A stretch of DNA of 64,000 bases, from contig JADJPD010000003.1 of the NCBI GenBank assembly GCA_016713435.1, positions 620,001 through 684,000 of the forward strand, written 5' to 3'. The stretch is from Gemmatimonadota bacterium. Its GTDB lineage: Bacteria > Gemmatimonadota > Gemmatimonadetes > Gemmatimonadales > GWC2-71-9. The notes beneath the pieces are model-generated. The model was not told the DNA's origin. It saw nothing but the letters and a program-made list of their open reading frames with translations, and did not search any database. Of this stretch, positions 40,607-49,011 are shown piece by piece. Both the position numbers and the translations under genes were made by a program. Position 1 is the first letter of the stretch. Every line of letters starts with the position of its first letter.

Positions 40607-43033
40607 TCAGGTGTCGCTCCACAGGGCATCGCGGATCCCCACCGCCACCGCCCGGCGCGTCGGCACCCACGTGGCCGCCAGCACCACCCCCACCACGAAC
40701 GCCGAGACCAGCACCGCCAGCCCCACCGAGTACGCCACCGACACGGGGAAGTACCGCGCAAACACCACCGCCACCACCACCGTGAGGGGCAGTGCCACCA
40801 CCGCACCGATCCCGAGCTGCCGCGCCCCCTGCCCGAGCAGGAGCCACAGGATGGCGCGGTCGGTGGCGCCGAGCGCCCGGCGCACGCCGAGCTCGCGGGT
40901 GCGCCGCCCGATGCTCCAGGCCATGAGCCCGTACGTCCCGCTCACCGCCAGCAGCAGCGCGAAGGCAAACGCCCCGCCAAAGAGCACCATCACCGATTCC
41001 GCCATCGCCGTGCTCTTGGCCAGGATCTCGGCGAAGCTCTGCACGTAGGACGCGCTGAGCGTCGGGTCCACCTGCTGCAGCACCGTGTGGAACGCCGAGC
41101 GCGCCGCCGGCTCGCTGCCCCGGTGGCGGAAGAGGATCGCCGCGTCGGCCACGTCCACCTGCGCCAGCGGCACGTACACCGCCACGGCGCTCCGGTCCCG
41201 GCTCAGCGGATTGCCGTACTGGAGGTCCCCCACCACCCCCACCACGAGTCGCCCGGGCTGGTCCTCGCCGAGGCCCGCCAGCTTCACCTGGCGCCCGAGC
41301 GGCGACTGCCCGGGCCACTCCCGGGCCGCGAAGGCGCGGCTCACCAGGGCCACCGGCTCGGCGCCGGCCCCGTCGGCCGTGCCGAAGAAGCGCCCCTCCA
41401 CCAGCGGCGCGCCGAGCGGGGTCAGCGGGCCGGTGATCGCCACCACGTAGCTGCGCGGGTCCCGCGCGGCGCCGGTGGCGCCGGGCAGCTGGTAGCGGCC
41501 GCGGTCGCCGGTGTTGTCGGCCAGGGTGCGGCGGAGCACCACGCCGTCGAGCTCCGGGCGCGCCGCGAGGCCCGCCTGCAGCGCGTCGAAGGCGCGGGCC
41601 CGCGCCGCCTGGTCGGGGTAGCGTTCCTCCGGCAGCCCCACGGAACTCTGCAGCAGCCGCGTGGTGTCGTACCCCATGTCCAGGTGGATCACCCGCCACG
41701 CCACCACCGCGCTCAGCGCGCCGCAGAAGAGGAGCAGCGACACCGTGGCCACCTGCGCCGTCACCAGCAGCCGCGCCACCCGCCCCTGCCGCCGCCCGCC
41801 GCCCCGGTTCCCGTGCTCCTGCAGCACCGCGTTGATCTCCGTGTTCACCGCGCGCCGGCTGGCCACGAGGCCGAGCACCACCACCGCCAGCACCACGAAC
41901 ACCCCGCCGCCGAGCACCACCGACTGGTCGAAGCCCCAGCGCCACCAGAAGGCCAGGTTCCCCTCGAGCCGGCTCTGCGCCCACGCATTGACCGCGTCGA
42001 GGAGCCAGGTGGCAAACCCCACCGCAACGAGCCCGCCGAGTGAGGCGAGGATGATCACCTCCCACAGGCTCTGCATCACCAGCCGCCCCCGCGGCGCGCC
42101 GAGCGCCAGCCGCACCGCCGTCTCGCGCGCCCGCTCCTCCGCCCGGGCCACCAGCAGCGTGGCCACGTTGATGCAGGCCAGCAGCAGGATCAGCGTGGCC
42201 AGCCCGTTGAGCACGCCGAGCACCAGCGGCGCCTCGTCGCCGATCTGGGCCAGGGGGTAGCTGATGGCTTTCATCCCGTCAGGCGCGGCGCGGCCCTGCA
42301 CCTCGGGCCGGGTGGCGCGCACCTGCCGGTACAGCGTCGCCAGTTCCGCCGAGGCCTGGGCCATGCTCCGCCCCGGCGCCAGGCGCGCATACGCCATCAC
42401 CCAGTCCCGCTCGGGCACCGACTGCGCCAGCACCGCCGGCGCGATCGGCACCCACGCATCGGAGGCCACCGGGAAGCCAAACCCCCTGGGCATGATGCCC
42501 ACCACCCGCGTCGGCACGCCGGAGAGCCGCACCACGCTGTCGAGCACACGCGGGTCGCCGCCGAACACGGCGCGCCAGGTGGCGTCGCTCAGCACCGCCA
42601 CCGGCTCGGCGCCCGGCAGCTGGTCCTCCGGCAGGAAGGTGCGCCCCATCGCGGCGCTGGTACGCGTCATCCGGAACAGGTTCCACTCGGTGGCGGCCGC
42701 GTGGACCGTGCGCGTCGCCTCACCGGCGCCCACCACCAGTTCCTGCATCGTGTACACGCCGAGGTCCTCCAGCGTCGTCACCTGCGAGCGGAACTCGGCC
42801 ACGTCCGCGGCATCGATGCTGCCGAGGGTCCGCCCCTCCACCGTGGCCGTCAGGCGCACCACCCGGTCCCCGCCCTCCACGGGGATCGGCTTGAGCATCG
42901 CGGTATGAAGGAAGGAGAAGGTGAAGATGCTGAGGCCAAGCCCGCCGGCCAGCACCAGCACCGTGAGCAAGGTGAACCCCGGCGCGCGAAGGAGCAGCCG
43001 GAAGGCATAGCGCAGGTCCTGGAACCGGAACAT
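40607..43033 (-). CDS. Orphan MacB/FtsX-type permease (ADOP-like)
   Basis: 808 residues, ATG at 43033 (MFRFQDLRYAFRLLLRAPGF) with GAGAGG upstream. The first membrane helix (about 20-45) is followed by a MacB-type periplasmic core (VTTLEDLGVYTMQ, VVGIMPRGFGFP), then two FtsX-type membrane blocks separated by a second periplasmic core (RSYVVAITGPLTPLG). This internal duplication fits acidobacterial-type duplicated orphan permeases. No ATPase gene is adjacent, which is normal for this group. MacB relatives use ATP on the cytoplasmic side to drive periplasmic movements; the substrate is unknown. The C-terminal TRRAVAVGIRDALWSD is typical of family ends. Confidence 0.9.
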   Translation of the reverse strand: MFRFQDLRYAFRLLLRAPGFTLLTVLVLAGGLGLSIFTFSFLHTAMLKPIPVEGGDRVVRLTATVEGRTLGSIDAADVAEFRSQVTTLEDLGVYTMQELVVGAGEATRTVHAAATEWNLFRMTRTSAAMGRTFLPEDQLPGAEPVAVLSDATWRAVFGGDPRVLDSVVRLSGVPTRVVGIMPRGFGFPVASDAWVPIAPAVLAQSVPERDWVMAYARLAPGRSMAQASAELATLYRQVRATRPEVQGRAAPDGMKAISYPLAQIGDEAPLVLGVLNGLATLILLLACINVATLLVARAEERARETAVRLALGAPRGRLVMQSLWEVIILASLGGLVAVGFATWLLDAVNAWAQSRLEGNLAFWWRWGFDQSVVLGGGVFVVLAVVVLGLVASRRAVNTEINAVLQEHGNRGGGRRQGRVARLLVTAQVATVSLLLFCGALSAVVAWRVIHLDMGYDTTRLLQSSVGLPEERYPDQAARARAFDALQAGLAARPELDGVVLRRTLADNTGDRGRYQLPGATGAARDPRSYVVAITGPLTPLGAPLVEGRFFGTADGAGAEPVALVSRAFAAREWPGQSPLGRQVKLAGLGEDQPGRLVVGVVGDLQYGNPLSRDRSAVAVYVPLAQVDVADAAILFRHRGSEPAARSAFHTVLQQVDPTLSASYVQSFAEILAKSTAMAESVMVLFGGAFAFALLLAVSGTYGLMAWSIGRRTRELGVRRALGATDRAILWLLLGQGARQLGIGAVVALPLTVVVAVVFARYFPVSVAYSVGLAVLVSAFVVGVVLAATWVPTRRAVAVGIRDALWSDT

Positions 43034-43193
43034 GCGACCTCTCGGGAGGCTGGGTCGGGCCGCCGCCGGCCTGGGCCGGGCGGCCATTGTCATCTGGATC
43101 TCCCGCCTACGGGGTCGCCACCCCGGAGGATTCACCATGCAACGCGTCGGGCTTGGCGCCCGGGGGGGCGGACCCTGGAGGCCACCACGAACA

Positions 43194-43230
43194 GGGCGCC
43201 ACCCGGCTGCCCTTCAGCCGGGTGGCGCCC
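43194..43230. terminator. Strong hairpin downstream of the coiled-coil gene
   Basis: Perfect 16-bp arms (GGGCGCCACCCGGCTG and its complement) around a 5-base loop, 40 bp past the minus-strand stop at 43272. There is no clear T-run, so the termination efficiency is uncertain. Confidence 0.6.
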
Positions 43231-43271
43231 GCCCCCGTCCCGCCCCCGCCGCCGTCAGGCGCCGGTCAGCT

Positions 43272-45899
43272 TCATGCGCCCCGTTCGCTCTCCACGGTGG
43301 CGTCCCGCCGCTGCAGCTCCGCCAGCGATCCCCGGATCCGGTCCGACAGCCGCCGCTCGTCGCGCAGCGCGGAGAGCGTGGCCTCCGCGTGCTTCACCTC
43401 GACGCCGAGCGCGCTGGCCTGCTCCAGGAAGTGGTCCACCTGCGCCTTCTGCGCCAGCAGCACCTCGAGGCCGGCGCGCACGTCGGACAGCAGCGTGTCC
43501 GCCTGCGCCAGCCGCTCCTCGGCGCGGCCGAGCTGGCGGCGCCGCTCGCCGAGGGTGCGGAGGAGGCCCTCGCCGTCGTGCATCCGCGCCATCAGCGTCT
43601 CGAGCTGGCTCCGCGCCTGGCTCAGGCGGGGTTCCGCCTCCACGATGACGCGCGCATCCGCCTGGGTCCGTTCCGCCATGGTGTAGAGGTTCCGGATCTC
43701 GGCCTGCAGGGTGGAGATGGCGGCCTGCCGTGCCTCCGCCTGCTCCAGCGCATGCGCCACCTGCTGCTCGGCGCCACGCCACTCGCTGAGCCTCGTCTCG
43801 AAGGCCGCCAGGCGGTCCTGCACGCCGGAGAGCATGGTCACCTGCCCGTCGAGCCCCTTGGCCAGCGCATCCACCTCGCCCGCGCGCTCGCCGGCGCGCG
43901 CCAGCGCACCCTCGAGCTCGCGCACCCGGTCCTGCAGCTGGTCGGCCGCCTGCGCGGCGTCCTGGCGGAGCTGCGTGGCGCGATCCAGGTGCTCGCTGGC
44001 GCGCCGCACCGCGCTGGCACGCTGCTCCACCTGCCGGTCCAGCTCTTCCATCCGCTCGCCCAGGGCCTCGACGTGCTTCACGCGGCCCTCCACCGCCGTC
44101 ACCGTCGCCTGCACCTGGCTCATCCGCTCGTCCATGCCCCGGAGCTCGGCCTGCAGCCCCACCAGCTGGCTGCCGGCGCGCCCCACCTCCTCGAGCCGCG
44201 GCATGATGGTGCCGAGCTGGCCTTCCATGATGCCGAGCCGCTCGCCCAGGCCGCGGCTGCGCTCCTCGATGCCGGCGCCGAGCGTGGCCGCCTCACCGAG
44301 GCGCCGCTGCACCTCCTCCACCACGGCGCGGCGCGCCTCGATGCTCGAGGCCTGCGCGGTGACCTGGTCGAGCTCCTGCCGCAGCGCGTCCACCACGGCG
44401 CGCATCCGGTCCAGCGCCGCGACGTCCTCGCGCAGCGTCCCGAGGGCGCGGGTCGTGTCCTTGAGCCATCCGCTGGTGGCGTCCACGCTCCCCTGCGCCT
44501 GGCGCAGTTCCTCGCGCGAGACGCGGAGCTGCTCCAGCGCGTCGGCGATGGCCTCGCCGGTGGCGGTGAGGCCGCCCAGGTCGCGCACGGTGGCGTCGAG
44601 CAGCGGGCGCGCCTCCTCCACCCGGAGGGTGCGCTGCGTCAGCAGCTCCACGCCGGCCTCCAGCCGCTCCAGCGCGACCCCGGTGGCGCGGGCGCGGTCG
44701 GCCGCCTCGGTGACGCCCTCGAGGCCGCGCGCCAGCTCCGTCAGCTGCACGCCGAGCCCCTCGCTCCGCGCGGCCGCCTGCGCCAGCGCGGCCGCCTCGG
44801 TGGAGAGGGTGCTGAGCTTGGTCTCCGTCTCCGCCATGATGCGGCGCAGCTCCGCCACCTGCTTGGTGACGGCCTCGACCCCGCGCTGCTCCAGCGCCAG
44901 CCGCTCGCCGCCCTGGTCCAGCGCCGTGCGGAACTCCCCGAGCGAGCGCTCCAGCGCCCCCTGCCCGCCCTCCACCCGCTCCAGCCGCTCCGCCAGCTCC
45001 TGCCCGCGGTCGTGCAGCAGCGCGTGCTGGCCCTCGAGCGCCTGCGAGCGCGCCTGCAGGTCCGTCAGGCTCTTCGCCAGCTGCGCGTGGCGCTCCAGCC
45101 CCTGGTCGGCGCGGAGCGAGAGCGCGGCGAGCTGGTCCAGCTTGGCCGTGGCGCGGTCGATGGCCTCCCGCTGGCCCTCGAGCAGCATCACCTTCTGCGC
45201 CAGCTGGTCGGCGATGGCCTTGGCCGTGGCCAGCTCGCGCCGCGTCTGCACCATCCCCTCGGTCACCGGTGCCAGGTCGGCGAGCAGCTGCTCCAGGCCG
45301 CTCAGCCGGTGGCCGCTCTCGGTGACCGCCTGCACCAGCCGCTCCGCGTCGAGGTCCATGGCGGAGAGCCGCGTGATGGCGGCCTTGTAGCCGGCCATCG
45401 CCACGTCGTGCTCGTCGCGCATCCGCGCGTACAGGCCGCGGAAGCCGTCCACCTGCGCACCCAGCGCGTCCATGTCGCTCACCAGCTGCCGGAACGGCCC
45501 GGTGACGCTCGTGATCTCGCCGATGCTCTCCCGCAGCTCGGCGGCGCCGTTCATCGCCTCGAGCAGCGCCTCCACCTCGGCGCGCGCGCGGGCCACCCGC
45601 TCGTCGGCCTCCGCGGCGCGGCGCTCGGCGTCCGCCACCGCGCCCGTGAGCCGCGCCACCTCGCGCTCCGCCCGCGCAAACTTCTCGGCATGCCCCTCCA
45701 GCTGCCCCACCTGGCGCTCCAGCCCCTCCACCCGCTCGCCGAGCGTGGCCAGCCGCTGCAGCTGCGCGATGGCGCGATCGCCGTGCTGCAGCAGCGGGCC
45801 GAGCGTGGCGTGCTGCGTCTCGAGCCGCGTGGCGAGCGCCTGCAGCTCCGACACTTCGTCGTCTGCGGCGCGGCGGAGGCTCTTCAGGAACGTGGACAT
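43272..45899 (-). CDS. Very long coiled-coil protein (875 aa), function unknown
   Basis: ATG at 45899 (MSTFLKSLRRAADDEVSELQ) with AGGAG upstream. Nearly the whole length is one heptad-patterned helix rich in Glu, Gln, Arg, Leu and Ala with few Pro or Gly. There is no Walker A, signal peptide or membrane segment, so it is not an SMC ATPase despite a similar look. Residue order hints at local repeats (REELRQAQGSVDAT, AEGLERQVGQLEGH). It could be a cytoskeletal or scaffold filament or a cell-cycle factor; no motif decides. It ends in RDATVESERGA. The 5' region also contains the terminator of the csbD gene. Confidence 0.85.
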   Translation of the reverse strand: MSTFLKSLRRAADDEVSELQALATRLETQHATLGPLLQHGDRAIAQLQRLATLGERVEGLERQVGQLEGHAEKFARAEREVARLTGAVADAERRAAEADERVARARAEVEALLEAMNGAAELRESIGEITSVTGPFRQLVSDMDALGAQVDGFRGLYARMRDEHDVAMAGYKAAITRLSAMDLDAERLVQAVTESGHRLSGLEQLLADLAPVTEGMVQTRRELATAKAIADQLAQKVMLLEGQREAIDRATAKLDQLAALSLRADQGLERHAQLAKSLTDLQARSQALEGQHALLHDRGQELAERLERVEGGQGALERSLGEFRTALDQGGERLALEQRGVEAVTKQVAELRRIMAETETKLSTLSTEAAALAQAAARSEGLGVQLTELARGLEGVTEAADRARATGVALERLEAGVELLTQRTLRVEEARPLLDATVRDLGGLTATGEAIADALEQLRVSREELRQAQGSVDATSGWLKDTTRALGTLREDVAALDRMRAVVDALRQELDQVTAQASSIEARRAVVEEVQRRLGEAATLGAGIEERSRGLGERLGIMEGQLGTIMPRLEEVGRAGSQLVGLQAELRGMDERMSQVQATVTAVEGRVKHVEALGERMEELDRQVEQRASAVRRASEHLDRATQLRQDAAQAADQLQDRVRELEGALARAGERAGEVDALAKGLDGQVTMLSGVQDRLAAFETRLSEWRGAEQQVAHALEQAEARQAAISTLQAEIRNLYTMAERTQADARVIVEAEPRLSQARSQLETLMARMHDGEGLLRTLGERRRQLGRAEERLAQADTLLSDVRAGLEVLLAQKAQVDHFLEQASALGVEVKHAEATLSALRDERRLSDRIRGSLAELQRRDATVESERGA

Positions 45900-46036
45900 G
45901 GGACTCCTGGCGGCGGGAGGAAGGGACGACCGGCTCACTCATCGTAGGCGTCCCCTCCCGGCCCTGCCCGTGTCCGGAATCACACGGGGGTGATGCGGCC
46001 GCGCCGCAGCACCCCCTCCTGTTCCACGTTGACGTG

Positions 46037-46080
46037 AAAAAACCACGGGCCGGGTCCCGCCATTGGCGGAACCCGGCCCG
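46037..46080 (-). terminator. Intrinsic terminator of csbD
   Basis: On the minus strand a 16-bp GC-rich stem (one G-T pair, 3-base loop) at 46046-46080 is followed by TTTTTT (46037-46042), right after the csbD stop at 46099. It separates csbD from the coiled-coil gene. Confidence 0.85.
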
Positions 46081-46098
46081 GGACACGGCAGCCTCGTC

Positions 46099-46332
46099 CT
46101 AGCGGCGGTCCATCCCGCGATTGGCGAACCGGTCGCTCATCCGCTGCTCCCACTCCGCCACCTCGCGCTCGGCGTCGTTGCGGGCGCGGCCGTAGCGCTG
46201 CTGCACCCGGCCCACCAGCTGGTCGCGCTCACCGCGGATCTGCTCGACGTCGTCGTCGGTGAGCTTGCCCCACTGCTCGCGCACGTTGCCGCGCAGTTCC
46301 TTCCATGCGCCCTTGATCTCGTCCCAAGCCAT
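46099..46332 (-). CDS. CsbD-family stress protein
   Basis: 77 residues, ATG at 46332 with GGAGG upstream. The N-terminal half matches CsbD (MAWDEIKGAWKELRGNVREQ, KLTDDDVEQI, RDQLVGRVQQRYG), a small helical protein family often induced by general stress. The C-terminal half is a charged helix (AEREVAEWEQRMSDRF). The exact role of the family is unknown. It is followed by a good intrinsic terminator and is therefore probably monocistronic. Confidence 0.88.
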   Translation of the reverse strand: MAWDEIKGAWKELRGNVREQWGKLTDDDVEQIRGERDQLVGRVQQRYGRARNDAEREVAEWEQRMSDRFANRGMDRR

Positions 46333-46480
46333 CAGGTCCTCCCGGTCCACTCGACCATTCAGGGGAATCCAGTCGGTGGTGTCGTGTGCCCGGGCGGTGC
46401 CTCGCCCGGGGCCGTCCTTCATGACGCCCCGCCATGGATCGGCGGCCACACCGTCCGGCGCAATGCCGTCCACCAGGCGC

Positions 46481-46512
46481 AAAAAGGGCCACACCCGCCT
46501 CGGATGCGGCCC
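46481..46512 (-). terminator. Intrinsic terminator of the outer-membrane-type gene
   Basis: On the minus strand an 11-bp stem with G-T pairs and loop GAGGC is followed by TTTTT (46481-46485), beginning about 20 bp after the stop at 46531. Confidence 0.7.
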
Positions 46513-46530
46513 ATCACCCGCTTCGCCCGC

Positions 46531-47292
46531 TCAGAAACGCTGCACCAGCCCCATCCCGAACACTCGCCCCTGCGCCGCGTCGGTGACGCCGAACCCGGCA
46601 TGCAGGTCCACGCTGGTGCTGGCGTCGAGGCCCACGGTGACCCCGCCGTGCAGGTAGCGCGCATCCGGCGCCAGGGCGCCGAGCGGCGCCACCACGTGGT
46701 GCTCACCCCAGAGCCACACCCGCCGCGACGCCTGCCAGCCGAGCCAGGCGGTGCCGGTGAGCTGCTCGCGCCGCCCCCCGCCGGCGACGGCCAGGTGGTG
46801 CCAGCTGAGGTTCCCCTGCACCGCCACCCGCGCCGACAGCCGCTGCTCGGCCAGCAGCCGCGCAAACGGCTGCACCCGCTCCGCCGTGAAGCCGCGCATC
46901 CCGCTCGGCAGCGTGGAGCCGACGGACGCGGAGAGGGTGGGCCGCCCCGGCCGCGGCGGCAGGACGAGCGCCTTCAGGTTCACCGCCGCATCCACCAGCC
47001 CCTGCGTGGTGAGCCCCGCCACCTGCTTGCTGCAGTAACTGTTGGGCGACAGCCGCAGCTCGAGCCGCGGCGCCAGCCCCACCCGGAGCGACATCTCGCC
47101 CACGTCGGTCCGGTGCGCGGTCCGGTCATCCCAGTGCGAGCCCCCGGTGAGCAGCAGCACCCGCCCCGGCGCCACCACCCCCACCGGCTCCAGGAACCCG
47201 ATCCGCCCCCGGAGCGGCGCGGCTTGCTGGGCCGCCAGCGACGTGGAACCGACGGCGAGCATCAGCAGGCACGGCAGGGTGGCGCGGCGCAT
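46531..47292 (-). CDS. Secreted beta-barrel-like protein, outer membrane
   Basis: 253 residues with a signal peptide (LPCLLMLAVGSTSLAAQQ) and a mature part of alternating hydrophobic/polar strands ending in Phe (FGMGLVQRF), the usual outer-membrane C-terminal signature. Segments such as SASVGSTLPSG and RVWLWGEHHVVAPLGAL resemble MetA-pathway/transporter-like barrel proteins, but the match is weak. It likely sits in the outer membrane; the substrate is unknown. ATG at 47292, GAGG upstream. It is divergent from the NFACT-R gene. Confidence 0.75.
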   Translation of the reverse strand: MRRATLPCLLMLAVGSTSLAAQQAAPLRGRIGFLEPVGVVAPGRVLLLTGGSHWDDRTAHRTDVGEMSLRVGLAPRLELRLSPNSYCSKQVAGLTTQGLVDAAVNLKALVLPPRPGRPTLSASVGSTLPSGMRGFTAERVQPFARLLAEQRLSARVAVQGNLSWHHLAVAGGGRREQLTGTAWLGWQASRRVWLWGEHHVVAPLGALAPDARYLHGGVTVGLDASTSVDLHAGFGVTDAAQGRVFGMGLVQRF

Positions 47293-47397
47293 GGGAACCT
47301 CGGGGGTCGGAGCCGGGACGCTTCCGTTCCCTATCGGCCACCGGTCGCGGTGCCACCCCCCGAATTCCCCGAATCCTTCTTTCTCCCGCCCTCATCG

Positions 47398-47425
47398 TTC
47401 CCTCATCCGCCGCCCGGTGTACCTT
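47398..47425 (+). promoter_or_regulatory. Candidate promoter TTCCCT-N16-TACCTT
   Basis: TTCCCT (47398-47403) and TACCTT (47420-47425) 16 bp apart, 24 bp before the ATG at 47449. A similar TTCCGC-N17-TACCTT precedes the methyltransferase gene. The -35 is weak. Confidence 0.3.
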
Positions 47426-47448
47426 TTCCCGTCCCCACCCCACCGCGG

Positions 47449-47868
47449 ATGACCGACGACCGCCGCCCCAGCCCCGCCGACGTGCCGCTCCACACCTACC
47501 AGCTCCCCGGCGGCTGGACGGTGCTGGCCGGGAAGACCGACCGCGCCAACGAGTACCTGAGCCTCAAGCTCGCCGCCCCGCGCGACCTCTGGTTCCACAT
47601 CCGCGGCATGCCCGGCAGCCACGTGGTGCTCCGCGTGCCGGCCGGCGCCACGGTGGACCGCCCCACGAAGGAGCTCGCCGCCTCCATCGCCGCCTATCAC
47701 AGCAAGGCGCGCGGTGCCGGCACCGTGGCCGTCTCCTGCTGCGAGGCGCAGCACGTCGCCAAGCCGAAGGGCGCGCCGGCGGGCACCGTCAGCATCAGCA
47801 AGGAAACCGTCCTCAAGGTGAAGCCGGCCACCGACGAGGCGATCGCCGCGCTGCGGGCGCCGGCGTGA
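47449..47868 (+). CDS. Stand-alone NFACT-R (DUF814) RNA-binding domain protein
   Basis: 139 residues. ATG at 47449. It covers only the NFACT-R module: GWTVLAGKTDRANEYLSLKLA, then DLWFHIRGMPGSHVVL (the DxWFH signature) and CCEAQHVAKPKGAPAGTV. In RqcH/NEMF-type proteins this domain contacts tRNA or ribosomal RNA in ribosome rescue; a stand-alone version lacks the other parts and its role is unclear. It could act in translation quality control. The TGA stop overlaps the start of the transporter gene by four bases (GTGA). Confidence 0.88.
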   Translation: MTDDRRPSPADVPLHTYQLPGGWTVLAGKTDRANEYLSLKLAAPRDLWFHIRGMPGSHVVLRVPAGATVDRPTKELAASIAAYHSKARGAGTVAVSCCEAQHVAKPKGAPAGTVSISKETVLKVKPATDEAIAALRAPA

Positions 47869-48722
47869 ATCGCCGGCCGAGCCTCCCGGCCGGCGTGCTC
47901 ACGGCGCTGGCGCTCGTGGCCTTCGCCGGCAACTCGCTCCTCTGCCGCCTGGCGCTCCGGGCCGGCGCCATTGATCCCGGCAGCTTCACGTCGCTCCGGC
48001 TCGCGAGCGGCGCCCTGGTGCTGGCGCTGCTGCTCCGCGGGCGCGGGACCGCCACCGCCCCCGCGCCCGCCTGGCGCTCCGCCGCCGCCCTCGCCGGCTA
48101 CGCCATCCCGTTCTCCTTCGCCTACGTGGCGCTGCCCGCCAGCACCGGCGCGCTCCTCCTCTTCGGCGCCGTGCAGGTCACCATGCTCGCCAGCAGCCTG
48201 TGGAGCGGCGAGCGCCATCATCCCCGCCAGTGGCTCGGCGCCCTCATCGCGCTGGGCGGCCTCATCTACCTCCTCCTTCCCGGCCTCGCCGCCCCACCCC
48301 TCGGCAGCGCGGCGCTCATGCTCCTCGCCGGCATCGCCTGGGGCGCCTACTCGATCCTCGGCCGCGGCACCACCGACCCGCTCGCCGCCACGGCCACCAA
48401 CTTCGCGCGCGCCGTGCCGGTCGCGCTGCTCGCCAGCGCCCTGACGCTCGGCGCCTTCACCGCGAGCCTGCCCGGCATCCTCCTCGCCGTCTCCTCCGGC
48501 GCCATCGCCTCGGCGCTCGGCTACGTCATCTGGTACGCCGCGCTCCCCCGCATCTCCCGCCTCACCGCCTCACTGGTGCAGCTCGCCGTCCCCGTCCTCA
48601 CCGCCCTCGCTGGCGTCCTCCTCCTCGGGGAGTCCCTCACCCCGCGCCTCCTGCTCGCCGGCCTCCTCGTCCTCGGCGGCATCGCCCTCGGCGTCCTCGT
48701 GCCGCGCGTCCCGGCGGTGTAG
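47865..48722 (+). CDS. EamA/DMT-superfamily transporter
   Basis: 285 residues, GTG at 47865 overlapping the NFACT-R stop. Ten hydrophobic segments in two repeated EamA halves: residues about 10-135 (with FAGNSLLCRLALRAG) and about 140-280 (with GIAWGAYSILGRG and LGESLTPRLLLAG). Typical for small metabolite or drug exporters of the inner membrane; the substrate cannot be told. Translational coupling to an RNA-binding protein is unusual and may merely reflect tight packing. The 228-bp element begins 24 bp after its stop. Confidence 0.93.
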   Translation: MNRRPSLPAGVLTALALVAFAGNSLLCRLALRAGAIDPGSFTSLRLASGALVLALLLRGRGTATAPAPAWRSAAALAGYAIPFSFAYVALPASTGALLLFGAVQVTMLASSLWSGERHHPRQWLGALIALGGLIYLLLPGLAAPPLGSAALMLLAGIAWGAYSILGRGTTDPLAATATNFARAVPVALLASALTLGAFTASLPGILLAVSSGAIASALGYVIWYAALPRISRLTASLVQLAVPVLTALAGVLLLGESLTPRLLLAGLLVLGGIALGVLVPRVPAV

Positions 48723-48746
48723 GTAGGGCTGGGTTTCGGTGAGACT

Positions 48747-48974
48747 CACCGCGGAGACGCGGAGACACGGAGGGCCGCAGAGGAACTGCGCTGGGAATGG
48801 AGGGACTTTCCCAAGGTGAGTGCAGTGAATTGAGGGTGGTCTGGCAGCACGGATGGGAATCGGCGCCAAACCCGAACCGACACCCACAAAAACATCACGG
48901 GCTCACCTTGCGGTGAGCCCACCATCCCCCGGCAGTTCCTCTGCGGCCCTCCGCGCCTCCGCGCCTCTGCGGTG
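48747..48974. mobile_element. 228-bp element with long terminal inverted repeats (copy A), MITE-like
   Basis: Both ends carry CACCGC-GAG-type sequences that are inverted copies of each other over about 43 bp (left arm from 48747, right arm ending 48974). The centre has a hairpin GGGCTCACC-TTGC-GGTGAGCCC. A second copy of exactly the same length and about 80% identity lies at 59876-60103. It encodes no protein. It lies between the convergent transporter and serine hydrolase genes and could serve as their terminator. Confidence 0.8.
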
Positions 48975-49011
48975 AGAGAATGCGCCACCTCCCCCACCCC
49001 AGCACCCCTGC

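Noticed and set aside
43272..45899. SMC or condensin-like ATPase
   Set aside because: No Walker A, Walker B or hinge was found; only coiled coil.
48747..48974. CRISPR-like repeat
   Set aside because: Only terminal inverted repeats and no spaced direct repeats; no cas genes in the window.
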